From an uncultured Bacteroidota bacterium (GTDB taxonomy: Bacteria > Bacteroidota > Bacteroidia > Chitinophagales > Chitinophagaceae), in contig CAJATB010000007.1 of assembly GCA_903944755.1 (NCBI GenBank), forward strand, positions 1 through 38,517: 38,517 bases of DNA, given 5' to 3'. The translations under genes and the position numbers were made by a program. Position 1 is the stretch's first letter. Every line of letters begins with the position of its first letter. The notes below the pieces were generated by a model. That model was not told the origin of the DNA, did no database searches, and saw only the letters and a list, made by a program, of their open reading frames with translations. Below, one piece after another: positions 15,925 to 24,229 of this stretch.

Positions 15925-17166
15925 ATGAAAATGAGTAACACAGTCGCTATAAATTGTTCTTTTTGCGGCCGCAATAGGGATGAAGTTAAAATACTAATTG
16001 CAGGCCAGGATGGACATATATGTGAAAACTGTATCGAACATGCTCATGAGATTGTTGAAAAAGAATTTAATCAAAAAAAGAGTGACGGAAAAGGACATGC
16101 TTTAAAAGTGCAAAAACCTACCGCTATTAAAGCTTTTTTAGACCAATATATTATTGGACAAGATGATGCTAAAAAAATATTAGCAGTTGCTGTATACAAT
16201 CACTTTAAGCGTATTAACCTGCCAAGTACCCATAAGAATGAGGTTGAGATAGAGAAAAGTAATGTTATTATGATTGGCGAGACAGGAACAGGTAAAACAC
16301 TATTAGCTAAAACTATAGCTAAACTTTTGAATGTTCCTTTTGCAATTGTCGATGCAACTGTATTTACTGAAGCTGGTTATGTTGGCGAGGATGTAGAAAG
16401 TATGCTTACCCGTTTACTTCAAAATTGCGATTACGATGTGGAAGCAGCTCAAAGAGGTATTGTATATATTGACGAAATTGATAAAATAGCTAGAAAGAGT
16501 GATAACGCCTCTATTACGCGTGATGTAAGCGGCGAAGGGGTACAACAAGGCTTATTAAAAATGTTGGAAGGAACCGACGTTTTGGTGCCCCCACAAGGAG
16601 GCAGAAAACATCCCGACCAAAAGATGATAAAAGTGGACACCAAAAATATCCTATTTATATGCGGTGGGGCTTTTGACGGAATTGATAAAATTATCGCAAG
16701 ACGTATAAATACAAATGCGATTGGCTTTAGTGTCAATAAAGACGAACAAGAATTGCAAAGAAAAAATTTGTTGCGTTTTGTAAATGCACAAGATATAAAA
16801 AGCTTTGGCCTTATTCCTGAAATGCTAGGCCGTTTGCCAATTATTACGCACCTAGAGCCCCTAGACGCAGCCACACTAAGAAGTATTCTTACCGAACCAA
16901 AGAATGCGCTAATGAAGCAATACACTCAATTGTTCGAAATTGAAAAGATTAAATTAACTATCGATCCTGCTGTGTACGATTTTATTACTGAAAAAGCAAT
17001 GGAATATAAATTAGGGGCAAGAGGCTTAAGAAGTATTTGCGAAAGCTTATTCACACAGGCTATGTTTGAAATGCCTGGAACGGATGCCACTGAATTTAAT
17101 GTCACATTAGCTTATGCTAAACAAATGTTTGATAAAAGCAAATTAAGTACCTTAAAAGTAGCCTAA
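15925..17166 (+). CDS. clpX: ATP-dependent Clp protease ATP-binding subunit ClpX
   Basis: A 413-residue AAA+ unfoldase that recognises tagged substrates and threads them into ClpP. The N-terminal C4 zinc domain has Cys11, 14, 33 and 36 (CSFC, CENC). Walker A is GETGTGKT at 118-125, the pore loop GYVG at 151-154, Walker B IVYIDEID at 179-186, and sensor-2 region GARGLRS lies near the C-terminus. The ClpP-docking IGF tripeptide is present at 266-268, so it should engage a ClpP partner. Walker A carries Glu where Pro is usual (GPTGTGKT). It is third in the clpP-clpP-clpX operon and starts 11 bases after the second clpP. Confidence 0.97.
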   Translation: MKMSNTVAINCSFCGRNRDEVKILIAGQDGHICENCIEHAHEIVEKEFNQKKSDGKGHALKVQKPTAIKAFLDQYIIGQDDAKKILAVAVYNHFKRINLPSTHKNEVEIEKSNVIMIGETGTGKTLLAKTIAKLLNVPFAIVDATVFTEAGYVGEDVESMLTRLLQNCDYDVEAAQRGIVYIDEIDKIARKSDNASITRDVSGEGVQQGLLKMLEGTDVLVPPQGGRKHPDQKMIKVDTKNILFICGGAFDGIDKIIARRINTNAIGFSVNKDEQELQRKNLLRFVNAQDIKSFGLIPEMLGRLPIITHLEPLDAATLRSILTEPKNALMKQYTQLFEIEKIKLTIDPAVYDFITEKAMEYKLGARGLRSICESLFTQAMFEMPGTDATEFNVTLAYAKQMFDKSKLSTLKVA

Positions 17167-17206
17167 CAACCAAATAATATTTTACCTTACTAATTAAATA
17201 AATTTT

Positions 17207-17359
17207 ATGCAAGAATTAATAGACCGCTTAGTAAAAGAAACTGGTGTTACCCCTGAACAAGCAAAACAATCCATTGAAGTGATTGCAGCATTTGTGAAAC
17301 AAAAGTTCCCTATGCTGGGTGGTGCAGTAAATCAAATTTTCAAGTCTGCAAGCAAATAA
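17207..17359 (+). CDS. Small 50-residue helical protein of unknown function
   Basis: An ATG at 17207 opens a 50-codon frame ending in TAA at 17357-17359. The product begins MQELIDRLVKETGVTPEQAK and ends in NQIFKSASK; it is predicted to be mostly alpha-helical, with the segment KQKFPMLGGAVNQIF (31-45) after a Thr-Pro-Glu-Gln helix cap. It is not membrane-spanning and has no signal peptide. It starts 40 bases after clpX and is followed 24 bases later by a terminator, which supports a real transcription unit end. Regular codon usage and a clean amphipathic pattern favour a true gene. I do not recognise a named family, so function is unknown. Confidence 0.75.
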   Translation: MQELIDRLVKETGVTPEQAKQSIEVIAAFVKQKFPMLGGAVNQIFKSASK

Positions 17360-17383
17360 TAAATCAAGAAAATTGTAAAATAT

Positions 17384-17408
17384 AAAATCCCGCATAAAGC
17401 GGGATTTT
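17384..17408 (+). terminator. Intrinsic terminator after the clpX/small-gene unit
   Basis: A 10-bp perfect stem AAAATCCCGC/GCGGGATTTT around loop ATAAA. It could act in both directions, but the minus-strand gene ends at 17531, 120 bases away. Confidence 0.85.
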
Positions 17409-17530
17409 AAGCAAGCAATCGTAACTAGGAAATTAATCCTACAGCAAACTAGTAAAATTTCTAGAAAAAACAAGTATTTCGCTCTAGAAAAAAACATACC
17501 CATGTATCTATGCTAGTATCTTCCTATAAA

Positions 17531-18358
17531 TCAATCATTTATCGTTATTTTTTGTTTTAGACTAGTTGCTTGATTTTCTGTCAAATCACACAAAATCACT
17601 ATTTCTCTCCAACCTATTCTACCCCCATTCCCCTTTCTTGTTTTAATTATTATGCCTATTTCTTTATGCGTAAACATGGATAGAGATTGCCAATTTTTAA
17701 AATTCATTGTATTAGCCACAAGTTTCACTGGCTTTGTTTTACCAACAAACATATGTCCATGTAGTAAGTCATAATCTGCATCGGAGAGTCCGTATACTTT
17801 TTTTATTTGTTGTACTTTTTCAAAATTACCTAGGTAATTTTTATACCGCATAATTCTTTGTACAGTGGGTTTAGATAAATTGGTTTTTTGCATCCATTCG
17901 GTTTCGCTTGCATTATTAATATCTATGACCCAAGTAAAATTATTTCTACCATTTGTCGACTCCTTGTATTTATTATAATATACACTTCTATTATTTAGTC
18001 CATTAATACGCACAAAGGGGATTAGTTTTTCAGCCAACAGCGGACTTAAGCCATACAAGTTTGCCAATTGTTCACTTCTGTAAAATCGCCCACCCTTTCT
18101 TCTATAATTAAGTAAAGTGTGTACTTGTTTTGGAGGGATGCCCAATTGTAACGCTTTACTACTGTCAATGGTGTTGGGATCAAATTCAAAGACAATAAAA
18201 TGGGCAACCGAAGGTGTTATAGTATTCCGGTTGTCCGAAGGCTTGGTTGGCAACAACAAACTAAGCAAGGAGCTAAATAATAAAATACAACCTAGTACCA
18301 ACATCCCCTTTTGTTCCTTTTCTGAAAAAAGGAAGTATACTTTCCACTCGTTACGCAT
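17531..18358 (-). CDS. Membrane-anchored helix-hairpin-helix protein (ComEA-like)
   Basis: A 275-residue protein with a short cytoplasmic N-terminus, one membrane segment (about 19-36, MLVLGCILLFSSLLSLLL) and a soluble part with at least two, probably three, helix-hairpin-helix repeats. Each has the form FDPNTID...LGIPPKQVHTLLNYRRKGGRF (first, about 58-118) and IDINNASETEW...IMRYKNYLGNF (second, about 145-205). Such repeats bind DNA non-specifically in ComEA-type competence proteins, and many Bacteroidota encode similar proteins of unproven role. DNA uptake is possible but no com genes are near. It follows the MBL hydrolase gene by 74 bases on the same strand. Confidence 0.8.
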   Translation of the reverse strand: MRNEWKVYFLFSEKEQKGMLVLGCILLFSSLLSLLLPTKPSDNRNTITPSVAHFIVFEFDPNTIDSSKALQLGIPPKQVHTLLNYRRKGGRFYRSEQLANLYGLSPLLAEKLIPFVRINGLNNRSVYYNKYKESTNGRNNFTWVIDINNASETEWMQKTNLSKPTVQRIMRYKNYLGNFEKVQQIKKVYGLSDADYDLLHGHMFVGKTKPVKLVANTMNFKNWQSLSMFTHKEIGIIIKTRKGNGGRIGWREIVILCDLTENQATSLKQKITIND

Positions 18359-18432
18359 AACTTAAATTTCACACTAGTTAGCTAAACTCAAGCGATATAA
18401 ACAACGTATAAATACGTTAAAATGAATTGAAA

Positions 18433-19197
18433 TTACACACTGAAACGTAACCCGTCATAGGCCATTCTTATTGAATCGGGCAAAAATGCCTCCAATTCAG
18501 CATGTAGCCCAATTTGGTGACTAAAGTGCGTAAAGTATACCAACGGTATGGCCAACTCCTCTGCCATTGCTATAGCCTGGGCTAAATTGAAATGTGTTGG
18601 ATGGTCTTGAGGGCGTAATGCATTTAATATTAAAATACGAGAGCCCTTTATCTTTTCTTTTTCTTCCTTCGCTATAAAATTTGCATCAGTGATATAAGTA
18701 AAGTCCCCAATTCTAAATCCAAGTACCGGCATTTCCCTGTGCATTACCTGTATGGGTATAAATTTCAAGTCCCCAATAGTAAACGGATCTTTGTGAATTG
18801 TATGTAAAATCATCTCGGGCAATCCTACATCTTTTTTTTCTTCAAATGCATAATAAAAATCTCTTTTAATAGCAACTTGGGTAAGTTCATTTGCATAAAT
18901 GTGCATAGGCATATTTGAAAAGAAATTAAATGGCCTTATGTCATCCAATCCCGCATAATGATCCCTGTGTGGATGGGTAAAAACTACAGCGTCCAATTTT
19001 GTGGTATTAGTGCGCAACATCTGATACCTAAAATCGGGCGTGGTATCAATAACAACAGAAGTTGTTTTAGAAGTAATTTTAATACTAGTCCTTAACCTAC
19101 TATCTCTAGGATCAATGGATTTGCAAACAGGACAATCGCATCCAATTAAGGGGACGCCTGTACTAGTTCCAGATCCTAAAATAGTAATGTCTAGCAA
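18433..19197 (-). CDS. MBL-fold metallo-hydrolase, PhnP-like
   Basis: A 254-residue metallo-beta-lactamase-fold hydrolase. The opening ILGSGTSTGVPLIGCDCPVC with Cys20, Cys22 and Cys25 and the metal motif HPHRDH at 75-80 (followed by AGLDDIRPF) match the PhnP/cyclic-phosphodiesterase group, in which the cysteines hold an extra zinc. TDAN and a late THFSH supply further ligands. Substrate is probably a phosphodiester; no phosphonate genes are near, so a phn pathway role is unlikely and the precise substrate is open. The only usable start is TTG at 19197, because a TAG stop sits two codons upstream and no ATG is available before the core; ATT would be even less likely. Confidence 0.88.
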   Translation of the reverse strand: MLDITILGSGTSTGVPLIGCDCPVCKSIDPRDSRLRTSIKITSKTTSVVIDTTPDFRYQMLRTNTTKLDAVVFTHPHRDHYAGLDDIRPFNFFSNMPMHIYANELTQVAIKRDFYYAFEEKKDVGLPEMILHTIHKDPFTIGDLKFIPIQVMHREMPVLGFRIGDFTYITDANFIAKEEKEKIKGSRILILNALRPQDHPTHFNLAQAIAMAEELAIPLVYFTHFSHQIGLHAELEAFLPDSIRMAYDGLRFSV

Positions 19198-19250
19198 AAT
19201 CTAAATTGTTTAATTACTGCAAGAAAAACTAGAAAATGTAAAAAGCTTGC

Positions 19251-19538
19251 CTATGCTTCCGTTTCAGTTAAAGACAAATGCTTCACTTCCTCATATAATT
19301 TTTGTGAACCATGAGTTAGTTTGTCAAACTGAATATCAAGCTGTGGTATTAACTCCAACAAAGTGTTAATTCTAGCTTCTAAATTCAAAAATTTATTCAA
19401 CACCACAATTCTTTTTGATTCTAATAAGCACCAACCGCTTTGGAAGTTGCCTCTTTCATAGCGAACAACAAATTCAGATTCACCTAAAATATCTTCTAAC
19501 TTATCTAATGTAGTTTGAGTCAATTTCATATTATGCAT
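19251..19538 (-). CDS. Conserved-looking 95-residue protein of unknown function
   Basis: I do not recognise this protein. The first half mixes helix (KLTQTTLDKLEDIL) and probable strands (EFVVRYERG, GWCLLESKRIVVLNK); the second half is helical with leucine-rich spacing (ARINTLLELIPQLDI) and could form a coiled coil. No signal peptide or membrane segment is seen. A perfect TATCTTTG box lies 26 bases upstream of the ATG at 19538, supporting its expression as the first gene of a minus-strand group with the MBL hydrolase and HhH protein. A second ATG three codons in is an alternative start. Confidence 0.72.
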   Translation of the reverse strand: MHNMKLTQTTLDKLEDILGESEFVVRYERGNFQSGWCLLESKRIVVLNKFLNLEARINTLLELIPQLDIQFDKLTHGSQKLYEEVKHLSLTETEA

Positions 19539-19564
19539 TGATTTATAGGGTAGTAAGGGTCTTG

Positions 19565-19572
19565 CAAAGATA
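19565..19572 (-). promoter_or_regulatory. -7 promoter box for the 95-residue gene and its downstream group
   Basis: TATCTTTG followed by CAAGACC on the minus strand is a perfect TAnnTTTG match, with predicted start near 19560 and a leader of about 20 nt. Confidence 0.6.
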
Positions 19573-19625
19573 CTTTTTTGTTGAACTAGGCAGTTAATTA
19601 TGGGCTAGGAGTTATTCACATTTCG

Positions 19626-19633
19626 TACCTTTG
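19626..19633 (+). promoter_or_regulatory. -7 promoter box for the HD/lpx operon
   Basis: TACCTTTG followed by TGGGC is a perfect TAnnTTTG match. It lies 16 bases before the HD-protein ATG, so the leader is about 10 nt. It is divergent from the box at 19565-19572. Confidence 0.6.
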
Positions 19634-19649
19634 TGGGCATAAGAAAAGT

Positions 19650-20879
19650 ATGAGTTTTACAGAAAGAAAAATTATAAACGACCCAGTGCATGGTTTCATT
19701 ACAATTAATGATCCATTAATTTTTGCTATTGTTCAACACCCTTTTTTCCAAAGGTTAAGAAGAATACAACAAATGGCACTCGCCCACCTTGTGTATCCAG
19801 GAGCAGTGCATACAAGAATGCATCACTCTTTAGGTGCTTACCATTTAATGTCCATTGCAATTGCAGAGCTAAGGGACAAGGGTATAGAAATAACCAACGA
19901 AGAGGCACAAGCTGCAAAAGCTGCAATTCTTTTACATGATATTGGACACGGTCCTTATTCACATGCATTAGAAAATGTTCTACTGAAAGGAGTACACCAT
20001 GAGGACATGTCTCTGCTAATAATGAAGGAATTAAATCAGGAAAAAGAAGTTGCGTTAAATGGGAAATTAAATTTAGCTATTCAAATATTTACGAATCAAT
20101 ACCCAAAAAAGTTTTTACACCAACTAATCAGCGGCCAGCTGGATGTAGACCGCCTAGATTATTTATCAAGAGATAGCTTTTTTACAGGTGTTAGCGAAGG
20201 CGTTGTTGGTTATGAGCGCATTTTAAAAATGCTCACCGTGCACAACAACGAATTAGTAGTGGAAGAAAAAGGGATAAATAGTGTTGAAAAATTTTTAATG
20301 TCACGCCGACTCATGTATTGGCAAGTGTATTGTCACAAGACAGTAGTTGCGAGTGAAAATATGTTAGTGAAAATTATAGAGAGGGCGAAGCGTTTATATA
20401 AAACAGCCCCTGAGACTATAAAAACTGGCAGTGTATTAGACTATTTTTTAGGCGATTTTTCGGGGCAACTTAATGATATTAACCTAGACGCTTTTTGCAA
20501 CCTAGATGATACAGATGTGCTTTTTGCAGTGAAATTGTGGCAGCAACACACCGACCCTATTTTGTCCTTATTATGCAAAAGGCTCCTTAATAGAAATTGC
20601 TACAAATGCACAATGCACGATGAACCTATTAGCGAGGCCGACTGGTTAAAAGCATACGAAAAAACAAAAAACCTTTTCCCTTTTAACGAAAACGACCTAT
20701 CCTACCTGTGTTTTAAAGGCACGGTCACCAATACGATGTATAAAAATGATAGCGAAAGCATCAAAATATTACTAAAAACGGGTGAAATAACCAATATTTC
20801 GCAAATTCAGAATGCGATAATCGTTGAAAGTCTGTCCGCCCAAGTGAAAAAATTTTACATTTGCATGCTAGGCGAATAA
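19650..20879 (+). CDS. HD-domain phosphohydrolase (dNTPase-like)
   Basis: A 409-residue metal-dependent HD-superfamily protein, similar in layout to dGTP triphosphohydrolases and SAMHD1-like enzymes. The start has VHGFITIND and FQRLRRIQQM. The metal set is His59 (RMHHSLG), His96-Asp97 (LLHDIGHGPYSH) and a later Asp in DVDRLDYLSRDS. These are the residues for nucleotide phosphohydrolysis, but the true substrate is not known. It heads the operon before lpxD, separated by 22 bases, so it may be co-regulated with lipid A synthesis. The catalytic His/Asp set is complete, so I expect an active enzyme. Confidence 0.87.
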   Translation: MSFTERKIINDPVHGFITINDPLIFAIVQHPFFQRLRRIQQMALAHLVYPGAVHTRMHHSLGAYHLMSIAIAELRDKGIEITNEEAQAAKAAILLHDIGHGPYSHALENVLLKGVHHEDMSLLIMKELNQEKEVALNGKLNLAIQIFTNQYPKKFLHQLISGQLDVDRLDYLSRDSFFTGVSEGVVGYERILKMLTVHNNELVVEEKGINSVEKFLMSRRLMYWQVYCHKTVVASENMLVKIIERAKRLYKTAPETIKTGSVLDYFLGDFSGQLNDINLDAFCNLDDTDVLFAVKLWQQHTDPILSLLCKRLLNRNCYKCTMHDEPISEADWLKAYEKTKNLFPFNENDLSYLCFKGTVTNTMYKNDSESIKILLKTGEITNISQIQNAIIVESLSAQVKKFYICMLGE

Positions 20880-20901
20880 TCCCCCATCCAAAAAATTACG
20901 A

Positions 20902-21948
20902 ATGCCACAATTTAGTGCCCAACAAATTGCTATAATGATACAAGGAACAGTAGAAGGTGATGCCGCTGTTCAAGTAAGCCAATTTGGAAAAATTGAAGAA
21001 GCAAAAAATGGCGAAATTTCATTTTTAGCTAACCCTAAATACGAAGACTATTTATACCAAACACAAGCTTCCGTTATTATTATTAACGAGGCCCTTGTGC
21101 TAAAGCAACCTGTCACTGCTACCTTAATTAGGGTGCCCGATGCATATGCAGCCTTTGCAACATTACTTACCAAATACCAAGAACTTAAAACCAATAATTT
21201 AACTGGCATTCAAAGTCCTTCCTTTATTGCAAGCACGGCTATACTAGGTGAAAATAACTATGTAGCCGCTTTTGCCCATATTGGAGAAAATGTAACCATA
21301 GGAAATAATGTAAAAATATTCCCTAACGTGGTAATTGGTGACAATGTAAAAATTGGCAACAATGTAATTTTACATCCTGGCGTGGTTGTCTATACCGATT
21401 GTATTTTAGGAAATAATATTACCATTCATGCTGGTGCAGTAATTGGCGCAGACGGATTTGGTTTTGCTCCAAAAGCAGATGGCAGTTTTCAAAAAGTGCC
21501 TCAATTAGGAAATGTTATAATAGAGGATAATGTAGAAATTGGATCAAACTCAACTATTGACCGAGCCACTATTGGTTCAACAATTATTAGAAAAGGGGTG
21601 AAACTAGATAACCTTATTCAAATTGCGCATAATGTAGAAATAGGAGAAAATACAGTTATTGCAGCTCAAACCGGCATCAGTGGCAGTACAAAAATCGGGA
21701 AGGGCGTGATGGTTGGCGGCCAAGTGGGCTTTGCAGGGCATATAAGCATTGCTAACGGCGTTAAAATAGCAGCTCAAAGTGGTGTTACGAAAAGTATTAA
21801 GGTTCCCAACTTAACTGTCACAGGTAACCCTGCTAGTGAACATACCACTGCATTAAGGGCACAAGTATATATGAAAAACCTTCCTTCCCTTGAAAAAAGG
21901 GTAAAAGAATTGGAAATATTAGTACAACAACTGTCTCAAAAAGGCTAA
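20902..21948 (+). CDS. lpxD: UDP-3-O-acylglucosamine N-acyltransferase
   Basis: LpxD adds the N-linked 3-hydroxyacyl chain to UDP-3-O-acylglucosamine, the third step of lipid A synthesis. In this 348-residue protein an N-terminal UDP-binding domain (1-100) is followed by a left-handed beta-helix of hexapeptide repeats (about 105-310, for example IGNNVKIFPNVVIG). The probable catalytic His243 lies in LIQIAHNVEIG. The C-terminus ends in a helical stretch (LPSLEKRVKELEILVQQL), as in the trimeric family. The gene sits in the order lpxD-lpxC/fabZ-lpxA, which is common in Bacteroidota. Confidence 0.96.
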   Translation: MPQFSAQQIAIMIQGTVEGDAAVQVSQFGKIEEAKNGEISFLANPKYEDYLYQTQASVIIINEALVLKQPVTATLIRVPDAYAAFATLLTKYQELKTNNLTGIQSPSFIASTAILGENNYVAAFAHIGENVTIGNNVKIFPNVVIGDNVKIGNNVILHPGVVVYTDCILGNNITIHAGAVIGADGFGFAPKADGSFQKVPQLGNVIIEDNVEIGSNSTIDRATIGSTIIRKGVKLDNLIQIAHNVEIGENTVIAAQTGISGSTKIGKGVMVGGQVGFAGHISIANGVKIAAQSGVTKSIKVPNLTVTGNPASEHTTALRAQVYMKNLPSLEKRVKELEILVQQLSQKG

Positions 21949-21955
21949 ATCAGCC

Positions 21956-21963
21956 TAATTTTG
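21956..21963 (+). promoter_or_regulatory. Possible internal -7 box before lpxC/fabZ
   Basis: TAATTTTG matches TAnnTTTG in the 60-base gap between lpxD and lpxC/fabZ and could give a secondary promoter with a start near 21968. A small IR (TCGCT-TTAAAAT-AGCGA) follows. No clear -33 TTG. Confidence 0.35.
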
Positions 21964-22008
21964 ATCAAATCATCGCTTTAAAATAGCGAAGCAAAAAATA
22001 TTATAAGC

Positions 22009-23418
22009 ATGGATCAGCATTTCAATCCGGATAAGCAACACACATTATTGTCAAGTATAAGCATTAGTGGAACAGGTTTACATACAGGTGTTTTAGTGGA
22101 TATGACACTACACCCTGCAAATCCTGGGTTTGGCATTCAATTTCAAAGAGTAGACCTTCCAAATAAACCTATTATTAAAGCCGATTGCGATTTAGTATCT
22201 GATACGAGCCGAGGCACCACCTTGCAAATAGGCGATGCAAAAGTGAGTACAGTTGAACATATACTTGCTGCCTTGGTAGGTATGGGGGTAGACAATGTAT
22301 TGATAGAATTAAATGGTCCAGAAATTCCAATTATGGATGGAAGTTCGGCTCCTTTTATTGAAAAGATTGAAGCAACTGGCGTATTGGAACAAGAAGCTGC
22401 AAAAGCATGGTATAGTATTGATGAAAATATTTTTCATTACGATGAGGAAAAACGAGTGGAAATGGTGGCACTACCTTCCCTTGATTACCAAATCACTACT
22501 TTAATTGATTTTAACAGTCCCGTACTTGGCACTCAACATGCCGCACTTAAAACTATAAAAGATTTTAAAGCTGAGATATCACCTTGTAGAACTTTTTGTT
22601 TCCTGCATGAACTGGAGGCTTTATTGGATAACGATTTAATTAAAGGGGGTGACATAAACAATGCAATTGTAGTTGTAGACAAGCCAGTAACTACTGAGGA
22701 AATGAGTCGCTTAGCAAAAGTATTTAAGCGCGATAAAATTGAAGTTAAAAGTGAGGGGTATTTAAACAATTTAGAACTTAGGTTCCCAAATGAACCAGCT
22801 AGACATAAACTATTGGACGTAATAGGTGATTTAGCATTAATAGGCTACCCAATTAAAGCCCGCATCATTGCAAACCGACCTGGCCATAGCAGTAATGTAG
22901 AATTTGCAAAAAAGATTAAGCAATACATCAAAAAAAATAAGCACGTTAAAAATGTGCCTGTATACGACCCCTCCATTACGCCTGTTTTTAGCCTTGAGCA
23001 AATTGAAAAGACATTACCACATCGTCATCCATTTTTGTTTGTTGATAAAATAATTGAACTAACTGATACTTCCATTGTAGGCGTAAAGAACGTGACATTT
23101 AATGAATGGTTTTTCCCAGGTCATTTCCCAGGCAACCCCATTATGCCTGGTGTTTTACAAATAGAAGCCCTAGCGCAAACTGGAGGTATACTTTGTATTA
23201 ATGCAATGCCTAAAGGAAATTATGATACTTATTTTTTAAAGATTGACAATTGCAAATTCAAGGCAATGGTAAAACCAGGCGATACCATGCTGTTGAAAAT
23301 GGAATTAATATCTCCCATTAGAAGAGGAATTTGTGAAATGAGAGGTACTGTTTATGTTGGCGGCAAAGTTGTCACTGAAGCAGACTTAGTTGCACAAGTA
23401 GTAAAAAGAGCCGAATAA
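22009..23418 (+). CDS. lpxC/fabZ: Bifunctional UDP-3-O-acyl-GlcNAc deacetylase / 3-hydroxyacyl-ACP dehydratase
   Basis: A 469-residue fusion. The N-terminal half (about 1-310) is LpxC, the zinc deacetylase that commits UDP-GlcNAc to lipid A: it has TGLHTGV, the metal-site segment STVEHILAALVG, and HKLLDVIGDLALIG. The C-terminal half (about 325-469) is FabZ, the dehydratase of fatty acid synthesis: LPHRHPFLFVDKI, and the active-site His372 in PGHFPGNPIMPGV. The two activities compete for 3-hydroxyacyl-ACP, so fusion may couple flux between lipid A and phospholipid. The fusion is known in Bacteroidota and is a strong taxonomic marker. lpxA begins 11 bases downstream. Confidence 0.96.
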   Translation: MDQHFNPDKQHTLLSSISISGTGLHTGVLVDMTLHPANPGFGIQFQRVDLPNKPIIKADCDLVSDTSRGTTLQIGDAKVSTVEHILAALVGMGVDNVLIELNGPEIPIMDGSSAPFIEKIEATGVLEQEAAKAWYSIDENIFHYDEEKRVEMVALPSLDYQITTLIDFNSPVLGTQHAALKTIKDFKAEISPCRTFCFLHELEALLDNDLIKGGDINNAIVVVDKPVTTEEMSRLAKVFKRDKIEVKSEGYLNNLELRFPNEPARHKLLDVIGDLALIGYPIKARIIANRPGHSSNVEFAKKIKQYIKKNKHVKNVPVYDPSITPVFSLEQIEKTLPHRHPFLFVDKIIELTDTSIVGVKNVTFNEWFFPGHFPGNPIMPGVLQIEALAQTGGILCINAMPKGNYDTYFLKIDNCKFKAMVKPGDTMLLKMELISPIRRGICEMRGTVYVGGKVVTEADLVAQVVKRAE

Positions 23419-23429
23419 AATAATAAACT

Positions 23430-24227
23430 ATGACACATCCGTTTACCTATATCGATCCTAATTCCAAAATTGCTTCCAACGTAAAAATTGATCCATTTAC
23501 CGTGATACATGGCGATGTAACCATTGGAGAAGGTACTTGGATTGGAAGTAATGTCACCATAATGAATGGTACTAGTATTGGAAAAAATTGTCGCATTTTT
23601 CCTGGAGCGGTGCTTGGCGCTGACCCACAGGATATAAAATTCAATGGAGAAAAAACCACAGTTGAAATTGGAGACAATACCACCATCAGAGAATTTGTAA
23701 CAATCAATAAAGGCACGTCGGACCGTTGGGTAACAAAGGTTGGGAATGATTGTTTAATTATGGCATACAGTCACATTGCGCACGATTGTATAGTGGGTAA
23801 TAATTGCATATTAAGCAACAGTGTCCAAATTGCTGGTCACGTTACCTTAGGTGATTATGCTTGGATTGCAGGAGTGAGTGCTGTGCACCAATTTGTAAAC
23901 ATAGGGCAACACGCCTATATTGCTGGAGGAAGTTTAGTAAGTAAAGATGTTCCCCCATATATTAAGGCAGTGCGTAACCCTTTAAGTTATGGTGGTGTAA
24001 ATAGCGTGGGTTTAAAAAGAAGAGGATTTGATTTAGAAAAAATTAACCACATACTTGATATTTACCGTTATATTTTCAATAAAGGAATGAACACAACGCA
24101 GGCTTTAGAATTTATTGAGGAAGAATTACCTGCAACGGACGAACGTGATGAGATTGTAACGTTTATAAGAGATAGCGGAAGGGGCATTATTAAAAGATTC
24201 GGCAAAGGTGCTGTTGAAGAAGATTAA
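23430..24227 (+). CDS. lpxA: UDP-N-acetylglucosamine acyltransferase
   Basis: LpxA transfers the 3-hydroxyacyl chain from ACP to the 3-OH of UDP-GlcNAc, the first step of lipid A synthesis. The 265-residue sequence is a left-handed beta-helix (hexapeptide repeats such as IGEGTWIGSNVTI) followed by a helical C-terminus. Catalytic His118 is in SHIAHDC, as for His125 of E. coli. NPLSYGGVNSVGLKRRGF near 190-210 is the conserved segment after the helix. It lies between lpxC/fabZ and an ABC ATPase gene, with only 2 bases before the latter. Confidence 0.96.
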   Translation: MTHPFTYIDPNSKIASNVKIDPFTVIHGDVTIGEGTWIGSNVTIMNGTSIGKNCRIFPGAVLGADPQDIKFNGEKTTVEIGDNTTIREFVTINKGTSDRWVTKVGNDCLIMAYSHIAHDCIVGNNCILSNSVQIAGHVTLGDYAWIAGVSAVHQFVNIGQHAYIAGGSLVSKDVPPYIKAVRNPLSYGGVNSVGLKRRGFDLEKINHILDIYRYIFNKGMNTTQALEFIEEELPATDERDEIVTFIRDSGRGIIKRFGKGAVEED

Positions 24228-24229
24228 TC

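Noticed and set aside
16449..16925. Long open frame antisense to clpX (about 158 codons)
   Set aside because: It lies wholly inside the well-conserved clpX and its translation has no recognisable domain; it is a by-product of the coding strand.
20902..24227. Repetitive short motifs in lpxD and lpxA
   Set aside because: They are the hexapeptide repeats of left-handed beta-helix acyltransferases, not DNA repeats or a CRISPR array.
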